Below, in pieces: positions 16,235-24,906 of a stretch of DNA of 47,232 bases. The notes under the pieces were generated by a model. That model had not been told where the DNA came from. It worked only from the letters and a program-made list of their open reading frames with translations, and made no database searches. Source of the DNA: DASSKP01 sp035695045 (lineage in GTDB: Bacteria > Actinomycetota > Actinomycetes > JAFAQI01); NCBI GenBank assembly GCA_035695045.1, contig DASSEX010000065.1, forward strand, positions 1-47,232, given 5' to 3'. The stretch's first letter is position 1; each line of letters opens with the position of its first letter. Made by a program: the position numbers and the translations under genes.

Positions 16235-16432
16235 TCAGTGCCGCTCGGGCACCGGGATCTCGAAGTGCTCGCAGACGGCGCGCCAGACGTCCTTCGCCGA
16301 CTCGCCGTCGGCCAGCGCCTGATGGACCGTACGGTCACCGAGCTTGCGGATGACCTGGTCGCGGGCGACGGAGTCGGCGTACGCCGCGCCGAAGCGGGTC
16401 TCCATCCGCTCCCAGAACTCCGTCAGCCGCAT
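16235..16432 (-). CDS. DUF3046 family protein
   Basis: This 65-residue protein matches the actinobacterial DUF3046 family: it opens MRLTEFWERMETRFGAAYADS, continues with ARDQVIRKLGDRTVHQALADGES and ends with KDVWRAVCEHFEIP. Members are usually encoded beside recA and recX, and their role is unknown. Here the gene is about 4 kb from recA, with the large cyclase gene between them on the opposite strand. The ATG at 16432 matches the family's first residue; TAGCCT lies eight bases upstream, consistent with a leaderless or nearly leaderless transcript. It is cytoplasmic and has no metal or membrane motif. It is convergent with the cyclase gene and divergent from the sigma factor gene. Confidence 0.92.
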   Translation of the reverse strand: MRLTEFWERMETRFGAAYADSVARDQVIRKLGDRTVHQALADGESAKDVWRAVCEHFEIPVPERH

Positions 16433-16440
16433 GACATCCC

Positions 16441-16446
16441 AGGCTA
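16441..16446 (-). promoter_or_regulatory. DUF3046 gene -10 element (TAGCCT)
   Basis: TAGCCT on the minus strand is eight bases before the ATG, with no ribosome-binding site in between; no clear -35. It is the same hexamer as at miaB, dapA and rny. Confidence 0.45.
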
Positions 16447-16519
16447 GACGTCGCGCCGGGCAACCTTCCTCGCCACTTGCGCGTGTAAGCCTCATCCTGG
16501 CCTGCGGGGGGTGGGGCGC

Positions 16520-17011
16520 ATGAGCACGGACGCTGACGCGTTCGATGCCTTCGTGCGCGCCCGGATGCCGGCATTGCTGCGCTTCGCGCACGCGTTGACC
16601 GGCGATCCGCACACCGCCGCGGACCTGGTCCAGGACGCGTTGGTCCGCACCGGCATGCGCTGGTCGCGGCTCGACAAGACCGGAGACCCGGAGGCGTACG
16701 TGCGGCGAGCGATCCTCAACGGCCGGACGTCGCGGTGGCGCAAGCTGCGTCGCGAGACGTTGGTGCAGGACCTGCCCGAGCACCCACCCGCGACCGAACC
16801 GGCTCGCCACGACGAGCAGCTGTGGGACCTGCTCAAGACCCTCCCCCAGCGGCAGCGTGCGGTCATCGTGCTCCGCTACTACGAGGACATGTCCGAGGAG
16901 CAGATCGCCGCGACCCTCGGTTGCGCGCCCGGCACCGTGAAGAGCCAGGCGAGCAAAGCGCTCGCGAAGCTGCGTGCCGCGATGCCGGACAGGGAGGCGT
17001 CGTGGACCTAG
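16520..17011 (+). CDS. SigE-family ECF RNA polymerase sigma factor
   Basis: The 163-residue protein is an extracytoplasmic-function sigma factor of the actinobacterial SigE family. Region 2 is seen in FDAFVRARMPALLRFAHALTGDPHTAADLVQDALVRT and the following PEAYVRRAILNGRTSRWRKLRRE. Region 4 is seen in LPQRQRAVIVLRYYEDMSEEQIAATLGCAPGTVKSQASKALAKLR, with the helix-turn-helix at the end. There is no region 1.1 or 3. ATG 16520 lies after a G-rich stretch that can serve as a Shine-Dalgarno sequence. Its last ten bases overlap the start of a membrane protein gene, an arrangement typical of a sigma factor with a membrane partner that holds or modulates it. The target genes and inducing signal are not visible here. 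Confidence 0.93.
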   Translation: MSTDADAFDAFVRARMPALLRFAHALTGDPHTAADLVQDALVRTGMRWSRLDKTGDPEAYVRRAILNGRTSRWRKLRRETLVQDLPEHPPATEPARHDEQLWDLLKTLPQRQRAVIVLRYYEDMSEEQIAATLGCAPGTVKSQASKALAKLRAAMPDREASWT

Positions 17012-18600
17012 AACAACGGCTCCGGTCGGTGCTGACCGACGAGCGGCTCGACGTCCCGCTCACGCCTGGCGCCGTACGCGCTGTGCACGAAGGGGTACGA
17101 CGCCGCAAGCGCCGCAACGCCGCGCTGTCCGCGGCTGCGTCGTTCGCGCTCGTCGCCGGAGGCATCGCGAGCGGCGTCGTCCTGACGCAAGGCGGCGGAG
17201 CCACGCTCTCGCCGGGCCCTGACCAGCAAGGTGCGTCGCAGACTCCGCCCCCGGTCGGTCAGGGCAAAGCCAAGGCCCACGCAGCGGACGAGATTCCCTG
17301 GGCCCCGCTCGGCTACGACGTGACCAAGTCGTTCGCCCTCCCCGGTACGTCGCCACAGCCCGGCGTGCCGTGGTGCAAGAGCGGCCAGCTCTCGCTGACC
17401 GCTTCGGAGTTCCAAGGCGCGACGGGCAGCGCAGCCGGAGCGCTCGTCCTGACCAACAACGGCGGCACCTGCGGTCTGCAGGGCGAGCCGACGCTGACCG
17501 GCTATGGGACCGGCGACAAGATCGTCGCGAGGTCGGCCACCGGCGACGCGTTCGTCGTGCACCCCTGGTTCGCCCTGAAGAGCGGCCAGCAGGCACGGTC
17601 CGACGTGCAGATCTTCGGTGACGGGTCCCGGTGCCTGGGTCCTGTCGAGCGCATGTCCGTCGACCTCGGTCGTGGCGGCGCACCGCTGTCCACGGATGTT
17701 GCCTGGGTGGGAGGCGGTGGCGTGCAACCCCGTTGCGGCACGGCCGACGCGAGCAGACAGCTCGACCACTACGTCGCGTCGGCCGGCGCGTGGACCCGCC
17801 GCGACGGGACACCGCGGCTGCCCATGAGCGACTTCTCCGCCGACATCGGAGAGCAGCCGACGACCGTCATGCAGGGCGCCACGGTCCGCTACCAGGTCCT
17901 GCTGTCGACCGGCGGCGCAAAGGTGCGCCCCTGCCTTCCGTACCGCGAGCAGCTGGTCGCTCTCGACGGCACGCAGACGGCGTACGGGACGTCGTACTTC
18001 CGGATGAACTGCTCCGCGATGGGCGCGCCGTCGGCGCAGGGCTACACCCTGGACATGGAGCTGGCGCTGCCCAACGACATCCCCGTCGGCAGCTATGCGC
18101 TGCAGTGGCAGACACCGATCCAGAGCCTCGGCTCGGGAGGCAGCCAGACGATCCAGATCACGCCGGCGCCCGCGCCGTGCCAGCAGGACCAGCTCGACTT
18201 CAGCGTCGGCGGCTCGGGCGCGGCAACGGGGCACTATGCGCTGAAGATCATCCTGCGCAACATCTCCCCCCGGGCCTGTTCCCTGCGCGGTTTCCCGGGA
18301 GTGCAGTTCGTCAACGCCGACGGCGCCGACATGCCGACCGTGCCGCATCACGGCTCGTCGTTCATGTGGAACACGAGCACCTACGAGACCGTGCGACTCG
18401 CCGCCGGCACCGCAGCGTCGTTCGCGCTCGGCGGCGTCGACATGGACAGCACCGGACAACAGTGTCCGGTCGCGACCACCGTCAAGGTCATCGCTCCCGG
18501 GCTGTTCAAGCAGGTCCCGCTTCAGGTCAACTGGCCGTACTGCCTGCAGGGACATGTCGACGTCTCCCCGGTGGTGGCGGGAGTCGACGGGCCGGCGTAA
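17002..18600 (+). CDS. Membrane-anchored DUF4232-like protein, probable partner of the sigma factor
   Basis: The 532-residue product has a short cytoplasmic N-terminus (about 38 residues, LEQRLRSVLTDERLDVP then RRRKRRN), one membrane helix (about 40-60) and a large extracytoplasmic part. Two regions resemble DUF4232 domains: one near 125-240 starting WCKSGQLSLTASEFQGATGSAAGALVLTNNGG, and one near 395-525 starting CQQDQLDFSVGGSGAATGHYALKIILRN with CSLRGFPGVQF. Both carry conserved Cys residues. Start GTG 17002 has GGGAGG five bases upstream and overlaps the sigma gene by ten bases, which implies translational coupling. The N-terminus has no zinc-binding anti-sigma motif (HxxxCxxC), so its role as anti-sigma factor is inferred from position and topology. 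It may instead be a surface sensor or wall-associated product of the regulon. Confidence 0.8.
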   Translation: MDLEQRLRSVLTDERLDVPLTPGAVRAVHEGVRRRKRRNAALSAAASFALVAGGIASGVVLTQGGGATLSPGPDQQGASQTPPPVGQGKAKAHAADEIPWAPLGYDVTKSFALPGTSPQPGVPWCKSGQLSLTASEFQGATGSAAGALVLTNNGGTCGLQGEPTLTGYGTGDKIVARSATGDAFVVHPWFALKSGQQARSDVQIFGDGSRCLGPVERMSVDLGRGGAPLSTDVAWVGGGGVQPRCGTADASRQLDHYVASAGAWTRRDGTPRLPMSDFSADIGEQPTTVMQGATVRYQVLLSTGGAKVRPCLPYREQLVALDGTQTAYGTSYFRMNCSAMGAPSAQGYTLDMELALPNDIPVGSYALQWQTPIQSLGSGGSQTIQITPAPAPCQQDQLDFSVGGSGAATGHYALKIILRNISPRACSLRGFPGVQFVNADGADMPTVPHHGSSFMWNTSTYETVRLAAGTAASFALGGVDMDSTGQQCPVATTVKVIAPGLFKQVPLQVNWPYCLQGHVDVSPVVAGVDGPA

Positions 18601-18633
18601 CGGCGAGCCCGAGTAACTGTCCGAGGTCGGGGC

Positions 18634-18639
18634 GAGAAT
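18634..18639 (+). promoter_or_regulatory. Possible lhr -10 element (GAGAAT), leaderless spacing
   Basis: GAGAAT ends exactly six bases before the GTG at 18646, keeping the A and T of the NANNNT pattern. It supports that GTG as the start, since there is no Shine-Dalgarno sequence. Confidence 0.35.
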
Positions 18640-18645
18640 GGACAG

Positions 18646-21600
18646 GTGACAGCCCTCGACCGCTTCTCGCCCGCGACCCGGGCGTGGTTCGAGGCCTCGT
18701 TCACGGCACCGACGGCCGCCCAGGCCGGTGCCTGGGACGCGATCGTCGTCCGGCAGCACGCGCTCGTCATCGCGCCGACCGGGTCCGGCAAGACGCTCGC
18801 GGCGTTCCTCCATGCCGTTGACCGGTTGCTGACCGCGCCGGCCCCGGACGACCCGCTGAAGCGCTGCCGCGTCCTCTACGTGTCGCCGCTGAAGGCGCTG
18901 GCGGTCGACGTCGAGCGCAACCTGCGCTCACCGCTCGCCGGCATCCGTCACGCTGCCACCCGTCTGGGTGACCGGGTCGGTGAAGTGACGGTCGGCATGC
19001 GCACCGGTGACACGCCCGCCGATGAGCGCCGTCAGTTCGCCCGACGTCCACCGGACATCCTCATCACGACGCCGGAGTCACTGTTCCTGCTGCTGACGAG
19101 CCAGGCGCGCGAAGCGTTGCGCGGCGTCGACACGGTCATCGTCGACGAGGTCCATGCGGTCGCCGGCAGCAAGCGGGGCGCGCACCTGGCGCTCAGCCTC
19201 GAGCGCCTCGACGCCCTGCTCGACGCGCCGGCACAACGGATCGGCTTGTCGGCGACCGTGCGTCCGGTCGACGAGATCGCCCGCTTCCTCGGCGGGACGC
19301 AGCCGGTGACGATCGTGCAGCCTCCCGCCGGCAAGACCATCGACGTCGAGGTCGTCGTACCCGTCGAGGACATGACCGAGCTCGGCGAGGTCATCACCGA
19401 TGCGCGCGAAGGATCCGCGGCCGGTGGTGACGCGAGGCGCAGCATCTGGCCCGCCGTCGAGGAGCGCATCGTCGACCTCGTCGAGGCGCACCGGTCGACG
19501 ATCGTCTTCGCCAACTCGCGCCGTCTCGCCGAGCGACTGACCAACCGGCTCAACGAGATCGCCTACGAACGCGCGACGGGTGAGGCTCTCCCCGATGGCG
19601 GTGCGCCTGCCGAGGTGATGGCGCAGGCCGGGGCGAGCCGCGGCGCTGACGCCGTCATCGCGCGGGCCCACCACGGCAGCGTCAGCCGCGAGCAACGTGC
19701 TCTGACGGAGGAGGCGCTCAAGCGCGGCGAGCTGCCCTGTGTCGTCGCGACGAGCAGTCTCGAGCTCGGCATCGACATGGGCGCTGTCGACCTGGTCATC
19801 CAGGTCGAGTCACCCCCGAGCGTGGCGTCCGGGCTGCAGCGCATCGGCCGCGCGGGTCACCAAGTCGGCGCGATCAGCAAGGGCGTGATGTTCCCGAAGC
19901 ACCGCGGCGATCTCGTCCCGGCCGCGGTGACATCGCTGCGGATGACCGAAGGCGCCATCGAGGCGGTGCGGCTGCCCCGCAACCCCCTCGACGTCCTCGC
20001 CCAGCACGTCGTCGCCATGTGCGCGATGGACACGTGGACTGTCGACGACATCGCCGCACTCGCCCGCCGTACGGCGTCCTTCGCGAGCTTGCCGGACAGC
20101 GTGCTGCACGCCGTGCTCGACATGCTGGCGGGTCGCTATCCGAGCGACGAGTTCGCCGAGCTGCGGCCGCGACTGGTGTGGGACCGCGTGACCGGGGCGC
20201 TCACCGCACGACCAGGTGCGCAGCGTCTCGCGGTGACGAGCGGCGGCACGATCCCCGACCGTGGGCTCTTCGGCGTCTTCCTCGCGGGCGCCGACACGAG
20301 CAAGGGCAACGCACGCGTCGGTGAGCTCGACGAGGAGATGGTCTACGAGTCGCGCGCCGGCGACGTCTTCACGCTCGGCAGCACGAGCTGGCGGATCGAG
20401 GACATCACGCATGACCGCGTGCTCGTGTCGCCCGCACCCGGGCAGCCCGGCAAGCTGCCGTTCTGGCACGGCGACGCGCCGGGTCGGCCCGTCGAGCTGG
20501 GGCGTGCGCTGGGGGCCTTCGTCCGCGACCTACAGCGGCTCGACACCGACGCGGCGATGGCGCGACTCGGTGAGATCGGCCTCGACGACTGGGCCGCGGC
20601 CAACACGCTCGCCTATCTCGCCGAGCAGCGGGAGTCGACCGGTCACGTGCCGGACGACCGGACGATCGTCGTCGAGCGGTTCCGCGACGAGCTGGGTGAC
20701 TGGCGGGTCGCTGTGCACTCGCCGTTCGGCGCCCAGGTGCACGCACCGTGGGCGCTGGCACTGCAGGCCCGACTGCGCGAGCGGTTCGGTGTCGACGTAC
20801 AGGTGATGCACACGGACGACGGCATCGTGCTGCGTCTGCCTGAGACCGACGAAACGCCGCCGCCGGAGATCGCGGTCTTCGACCCCGACGAGGTCGAGCC
20901 GATCGTGACCGACGAGGTGGGTGGCTCGGCGTTGTTCGCGTCGCGGTTCCGCGAGTGCGCGTCCCGCGCGTTGCTGCTCCCGCGACGCAACCCGGGCAAG
21001 CGCACGCCGTTGTGGCAACAGCGGCAACGGTCGGCCCAGCTGTTGTCGGTCGCGTCGCAGTACGGCAGCTTTCCGATCGTCCTCGAGACGATGCGCGAGT
21101 GCCTGCAGGACGTCTTCGACGTCCCGGGTCTCACTCAGCTGATGCGCGACGTCTCCGAACGGACCGTGCACATCGTCGATGTCGAGACGCAGCAACCCTC
21201 ACCGATGGCACGGTCGCTGCTGTTCGGCTACATCGGCCAGTTCATGTACGAAGGCGACCAGCCCCTCGCCGAACGACGAGCGGCGGCGCTGGCGCTCGAC
21301 TCGACCTTGCTCGCCGAGCTGCTGGGAACGGCGGAGCTGCGCGAGCTGCTCGACCCCGATGCGGTCGACGAGATCGAGTCGGAGCTCCAGCGGCTGACCG
21401 ACGACCGCCGGATCCACGACGTCGAGGGGTTGGCCGACGCCCTGCGGCTGCTCGGTGACCTCACCACCGAGGAGGCGACCCGCCGCGGAGCAACGGCGGC
21501 GATGCTCGCCGAGCTCGAGGAGCAACGTCGGGCGATCCGCGTTCGGGTCGCCGGCGACGAACGCTGGATCGCGGTCGAGGACGCCTCGCGCTATCGCGAT

Positions 21601-23211
21601 GCGCTGGGCACCCCGCTTCCGGTGGGTGTCGCCCAGGTCTTCCTCGAGCCGGTCGACGATCCGCTGGGCGACCTGCTGTCGCGCTACGCGCGCATCCACG
21701 GACCGTTCCATGCCATCGACGTTGCCGCGCGCCTCGGTCTGGGACTTGCGGTTGTCGAGCACGGCCTGCACCGGCTGGCGGCTGCCGGCCGTGTCGTGCA
21801 GGGCGAGTTCCGTCCCGGCGGCGTCGGACTCGAGTGGTGCGACACCAACGTGCTGCGGTCGATGCGGCGGCGGTCGCTCGCGAAGCTGCGCAAGGAGGTC
21901 GAGCCGGTGCCGCAGCAGGCACTGGGGCGGTTCCTGCCGGCGTGGCAAGGCCTCGGCTCGCAGTCCGGACGCGGTCTCGACGCGGTCGTCCGTGCGGTCG
22001 AACAGCTGCAGGGTGCCGCAGTCCCGGCGTCGATGCTGGAGACAGTCGTGCTGCCGTCACGAGTTGCGGACTACTCCCCCGCGATGCTCGACGAGCTGAC
22101 GAGCAGCGGCGACGTCCTCTGGGTCGGCCAGGGGTCACTGCCCGGGGGCGACGGCTGGGTGTCGCTGCATCTCGCTGACACCGCACCGCTCCTGATGCCG
22201 CTCGTCGACGCCACCCAGCTCTCGATGACACCGCTGCACGAGCAGGTCCTCGACGCACTCGGCGGCGGTGGCGCCTTGTTCTTCCGCAGCTTGTCCGACC
22301 GGGTCGGGTCGACCGACGACCGAGCACTTGTCGACGCGCTGTGGGACCTCGTCTGGGCCGGTCGGCTCACCAACGACACGATGGCGCCCTTGCGCGCAGC
22401 TCTAGGCGGGTCACGTCGGCAGGCGCCTCGCGTCCGCCCGGGGCGGCGCGGACGGCCGGTCATGCCGGTGCGCAGCGGTCCGCCGACGGTCGCCGGTCGC
22501 TGGTCGATGCTCCCCGACCGCGACACCGATCCGACCCGCCGCGCGCATGCACTCGCCGAGGCCCTGCTCGACCGGCACGGTGTCGTGACCCGTGGCGCGG
22601 TGGCGGCCGAGCACGTCGCCGGCGGTTTCGCTGCCGTCTACCCGGTGCTCAAGGCGTTCGAGGAGACCGGACGCTGCCGACGGGGCTATTTCGTCGAAGG
22701 GCTCGGTGGCGCGCAGTTCGCCATGCCAGGTGCCGTCGACCGGATGCGCGCACTCGCCGCACCGGCCCGCGAGACGTCGGGCTGGCAGACACCGGTGCCC
22801 GGCGGCTGGCGCGAGCGACGCAAGCAGGAACCGACCCGCGCGCTGGTGCTCGCCGCCACCGACCCCGCCAACCCGTACGGCGCCGCTCTCGCCTGGCCGC
22901 CGCGCCCTGCAAACGACGGCGGGGGCGGACACAAGCCGGGACGCAAAGCGGGCGCTCTCGTCGTGCTCGTCGACGGAGAGCTTGCGCTCTATGTCGAACG
23001 CGGCGGTAAGTCGCTGCTCTCGTGGAGCGACGACCCGGACTGCGTCCAGCCGGCCGCTGATGCGCTGGCGCTCGCCGTCCGCGACGGCATGCTCGGCAAG
23101 CTCGCGGTCGAGCGTGCCGACGGCGAAGCCGTGCTGACCTCGCCGCTCGGCAGCGCCCTCGAGCAAGCCGGCTTCCGCCCGACGCCGCGAGGACTTCGCC
23201 TACGTGCCTGA
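18646..23211 (+). CDS. lhr: Large helicase-related protein Lhr (ATP-dependent DNA helicase)
   Basis: Lhr is a superfamily 2 3'-5' helicase with DNA-repair roles in mycobacteria. The 1521-residue protein has full-length Lhr architecture. RecA1 carries PTGSGKT (44-50), YVSPLKALAVDVERNL, TTPESLFLLL, the DEVH box (167-170) and GLSATV. RecA2 carries FANSRRLAERL, AHHGSVSREQR, CVVATSSLELGIDMG and QRIGRAGHQ. Winged-helix and Lhr-core domains follow to about residue 850, then the long C-terminal extension typical of bacterial Lhr. GTG 18646 gives MTALDRFSPATRAWF, the usual opening. The 3' end overlaps nei2 by eight bases, and nei2 overlaps a hydrolase gene, forming one operon. The lhr-nei2 pairing is also seen in Mycobacterium tuberculosis (Rv3296-Rv3297), which supports a joint role in repair. 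Confidence 0.97.
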   Translation: MTALDRFSPATRAWFEASFTAPTAAQAGAWDAIVVRQHALVIAPTGSGKTLAAFLHAVDRLLTAPAPDDPLKRCRVLYVSPLKALAVDVERNLRSPLAGIRHAATRLGDRVGEVTVGMRTGDTPADERRQFARRPPDILITTPESLFLLLTSQAREALRGVDTVIVDEVHAVAGSKRGAHLALSLERLDALLDAPAQRIGLSATVRPVDEIARFLGGTQPVTIVQPPAGKTIDVEVVVPVEDMTELGEVITDAREGSAAGGDARRSIWPAVEERIVDLVEAHRSTIVFANSRRLAERLTNRLNEIAYERATGEALPDGGAPAEVMAQAGASRGADAVIARAHHGSVSREQRALTEEALKRGELPCVVATSSLELGIDMGAVDLVIQVESPPSVASGLQRIGRAGHQVGAISKGVMFPKHRGDLVPAAVTSLRMTEGAIEAVRLPRNPLDVLAQHVVAMCAMDTWTVDDIAALARRTASFASLPDSVLHAVLDMLAGRYPSDEFAELRPRLVWDRVTGALTARPGAQRLAVTSGGTIPDRGLFGVFLAGADTSKGNARVGELDEEMVYESRAGDVFTLGSTSWRIEDITHDRVLVSPAPGQPGKLPFWHGDAPGRPVELGRALGAFVRDLQRLDTDAAMARLGEIGLDDWAAANTLAYLAEQRESTGHVPDDRTIVVERFRDELGDWRVAVHSPFGAQVHAPWALALQARLRERFGVDVQVMHTDDGIVLRLPETDETPPPEIAVFDPDEVEPIVTDEVGGSALFASRFRECASRALLLPRRNPGKRTPLWQQRQRSAQLLSVASQYGSFPIVLETMRECLQDVFDVPGLTQLMRDVSERTVHIVDVETQQPSPMARSLLFGYIGQFMYEGDQPLAERRAAALALDSTLLAELLGTAELRELLDPDAVDEIESELQRLTDDRRIHDVEGLADALRLLGDLTTEEATRRGATAAMLAELEEQRRAIRVRVAGDERWIAVEDASRYRDALGTPLPVGVAQVFLEPVDDPLGDLLSRYARIHGPFHAIDVAARLGLGLAVVEHGLHRLAAAGRVVQGEFRPGGVGLEWCDTNVLRSMRRRSLAKLRKEVEPVPQQALGRFLPAWQGLGSQSGRGLDAVVRAVEQLQGAAVPASMLETVVLPSRVADYSPAMLDELTSSGDVLWVGQGSLPGGDGWVSLHLADTAPLLMPLVDATQLSMTPLHEQVLDALGGGGALFFRSLSDRVGSTDDRALVDALWDLVWAGRLTNDTMAPLRAALGGSRRQAPRVRPGRRGRPVMPVRSGPPTVAGRWSMLPDRDTDPTRRAHALAEALLDRHGVVTRGAVAAEHVAGGFAAVYPVLKAFEETGRCRRGYFVEGLGGAQFAMPGAVDRMRALAAPARETSGWQTPVPGGWRERRKQEPTRALVLAATDPANPYGAALAWPPRPANDGGGGHKPGRKAGALVVLVDGELALYVERGGKSLLSWSDDPDCVQPAADALALAVRDGMLGKLAVERADGEAVLTSPLGSALEQAGFRPTPRGLRLRA

Positions 23212-24004
23212 GGGTGACACCGTCTGGTTGGCGTGCCGACGGCTCAACGACGCGCTCGCCGGTCGCGTGCTGACCGCGTCCGACTTTCGGGTCCCGCAGC
23301 TCGCGACCACCGACCTGACGGGACAGACCGTCACTGCTGTCGAGAGCCGCGGCAAGCACCAGTTGATCCGGCTCGACAGCGGACTCACTCTGCACACGCA
23401 TTTCAAGATGGAGGGCAGTTGGCACCTCTACCGCCCGGGCAGCAAGTGGTCCGGGGGGCCCGGCTGGCAGGTGCGCGTCGTGCTCGCCAATGAGAAGTGG
23501 AACGCCGTCGGCTATCGCCTGCCCGTCGTGGAGCTGCTGCCGAGCGTCGACGAGGGCCAGGTTGTCGGCCATCTCGGACCGGACCTGCTCGGCGCGGACT
23601 GGAACCCGGTCGAGGCCCTGCGCCGACTGCTTGCCGACCCCTCCCGCGAGATCGGCGACGCATTGCTCGACCAGCGCAACCTCGCGGGCATCGGCAACCT
23701 CTACAAGGCGGAGACGCTGTTCCTCTCCGGTGTCACGCCGTGGACGAAGGTCGGCGCCGTCGGCGATCTCGGCGCGATCGTCACCCGCGCACAGCGACTG
23801 CTGGACGCCAACAAGGGCCGCCCTGAGCAGTCGACCACCGGCGACCTGCGCCTCGGTGAGCAGCATTGGGTGTTCGAGCGGGCCGGCCGACCGTGCCGGC
23901 GCTGCGGCGAGCGCATCCGCGTCGCGATGCAAGGCACACCACCGCAGGAGCGGGTCACCTACTGGTGCCCCCGCTGCCAGTCCGGTCCGGCGCCTTCGCC
24001 GTGA
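23204..24004 (+). CDS. nei2: Fpg/Nei family DNA glycosylase, Nei2-like
   Basis: This 266-residue enzyme is a formamidopyrimidine/endonuclease VIII-type glycosylase that removes oxidised bases and cuts the abasic site. After removal of Met it begins PEGDTVW, with the N-terminal Pro nucleophile and catalytic Glu; PEGD rather than PELPE points to the Nei side. The central LDQRNLAGIGNLYKAETLF is the helix-two-turn-helix. The C-terminal zinc finger is CRRC-X20-CPRC. GTG 23204 places Pro at position 2, as catalysis requires, and overlaps the lhr end by eight bases. Substrate preference cannot be read from sequence alone. It is translated as part of the lhr operon and its stop overlaps the next gene's GTG (GTGA). 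Confidence 0.93.
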   Translation: MPEGDTVWLACRRLNDALAGRVLTASDFRVPQLATTDLTGQTVTAVESRGKHQLIRLDSGLTLHTHFKMEGSWHLYRPGSKWSGGPGWQVRVVLANEKWNAVGYRLPVVELLPSVDEGQVVGHLGPDLLGADWNPVEALRRLLADPSREIGDALLDQRNLAGIGNLYKAETLFLSGVTPWTKVGAVGDLGAIVTRAQRLLDANKGRPEQSTTGDLRLGEQHWVFERAGRPCRRCGERIRVAMQGTPPQERVTYWCPRCQSGPAPSP

Positions 24005-24906
24005 CGTCTGACGAGGTCCTGCGGCTGCCCGACGGGCGGCAGCTTCAGTTCTGGACCGGCGGCGCGTCCGATGGTCATCCGGTCGTCGTCCTTCCCGGCT
24101 GTCCCGACTGCCGGCGGATCGCCTTCAGCGGCGACGCCGCTGCCGTGGAGGCCGGCGTACGCCTGGTCGCCGTGAACCGCCCTGGGTACGGCGCCTCCGA
24201 CTCGATGCCGTCGAACCACGTCACCGTCGCCGACGACGTCATCTCGTTGGCCGACGCCTTGGGTCTCGACCGGTTCGCGACTCTCGGGATGAGTCTCGGC
24301 GGGCCGTATGCACTTGCGTGCGCCGCACGCCACCCAGACCGGGTCCGCGCCGTCGGCATGATCGCGTCGCCGGCGGAGACGACCGCGCTGGACCCTCCGC
24401 TCCCCCGCGACGGGATGAACACGGAGGAGCAGGAGCTCTTCCGGCGGCTCGCGTCGGTCGAGGCAGCGGAGGCCGTCGAGCTGCTGCGGCCGGGCTACGC
24501 CGACTGGGTCGCCGGCATCGCGCCTGACGACCCCGACGTCGACGCCCTCGCCACGCGGTGGCTCGACGCGATGTCACCCGCCGACCGAGCGACGCTCGCG
24601 CGGTTTCCGGCCGACGTTCTGGCCGCCGCGGCCAGGGAGACGCTTGCCCAGCCCGACGGCTACCTGCGCGACGTCGCCGTCACCTTTCGCCGCTGGGAAT
24701 TCGACCCGTCGGCCGTCACCTGCCCCGTGTGGCTCATGTACGGCGCGGACGACGGCAACGTCTCGATGCGCAACGCCGAATGGCTCGCGGCGAACCTGGC
24801 CGGTGCAACGATCGAGATCCTGCCGGGGACGACACATCTGCAGGCGTTGCTGGACAACTGGGACCGCGCTTTCGCAGCGCTCGGCCTCGGTCAGGGGCCG
24901 GGGTAG
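24001..24906 (+). CDS. Alpha/beta hydrolase
   Basis: The 301-residue protein has a standard alpha/beta hydrolase layout. Strand 3 and the oxyanion region are in HPVVVLPGCPDCRRIAF, followed by LVAVNRPGYGASD. The nucleophile elbow is GMSLGG with Ser98. A cap of about 80 residues follows (EEQELFRRLASVEAAEAVELL onward). The acid is in WLMYGADDGNV and the His is in LPGTTHLQALLDNW. All triad members are present, so an active enzyme is likely, but its ester, amide or other substrate is unknown. GTG 24001 overlaps the nei2 stop by four bases (GTGA). The end overlaps the convergent phospholipase gene by 16 bases. The link to lhr-nei2 is transcriptional; no repair role is implied. Confidence 0.88.
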   Translation: MTSDEVLRLPDGRQLQFWTGGASDGHPVVVLPGCPDCRRIAFSGDAAAVEAGVRLVAVNRPGYGASDSMPSNHVTVADDVISLADALGLDRFATLGMSLGGPYALACAARHPDRVRAVGMIASPAETTALDPPLPRDGMNTEEQELFRRLASVEAAEAVELLRPGYADWVAGIAPDDPDVDALATRWLDAMSPADRATLARFPADVLAAAARETLAQPDGYLRDVAVTFRRWEFDPSAVTCPVWLMYGADDGNVSMRNAEWLAANLAGATIEILPGTTHLQALLDNWDRAFAALGLGQGPG

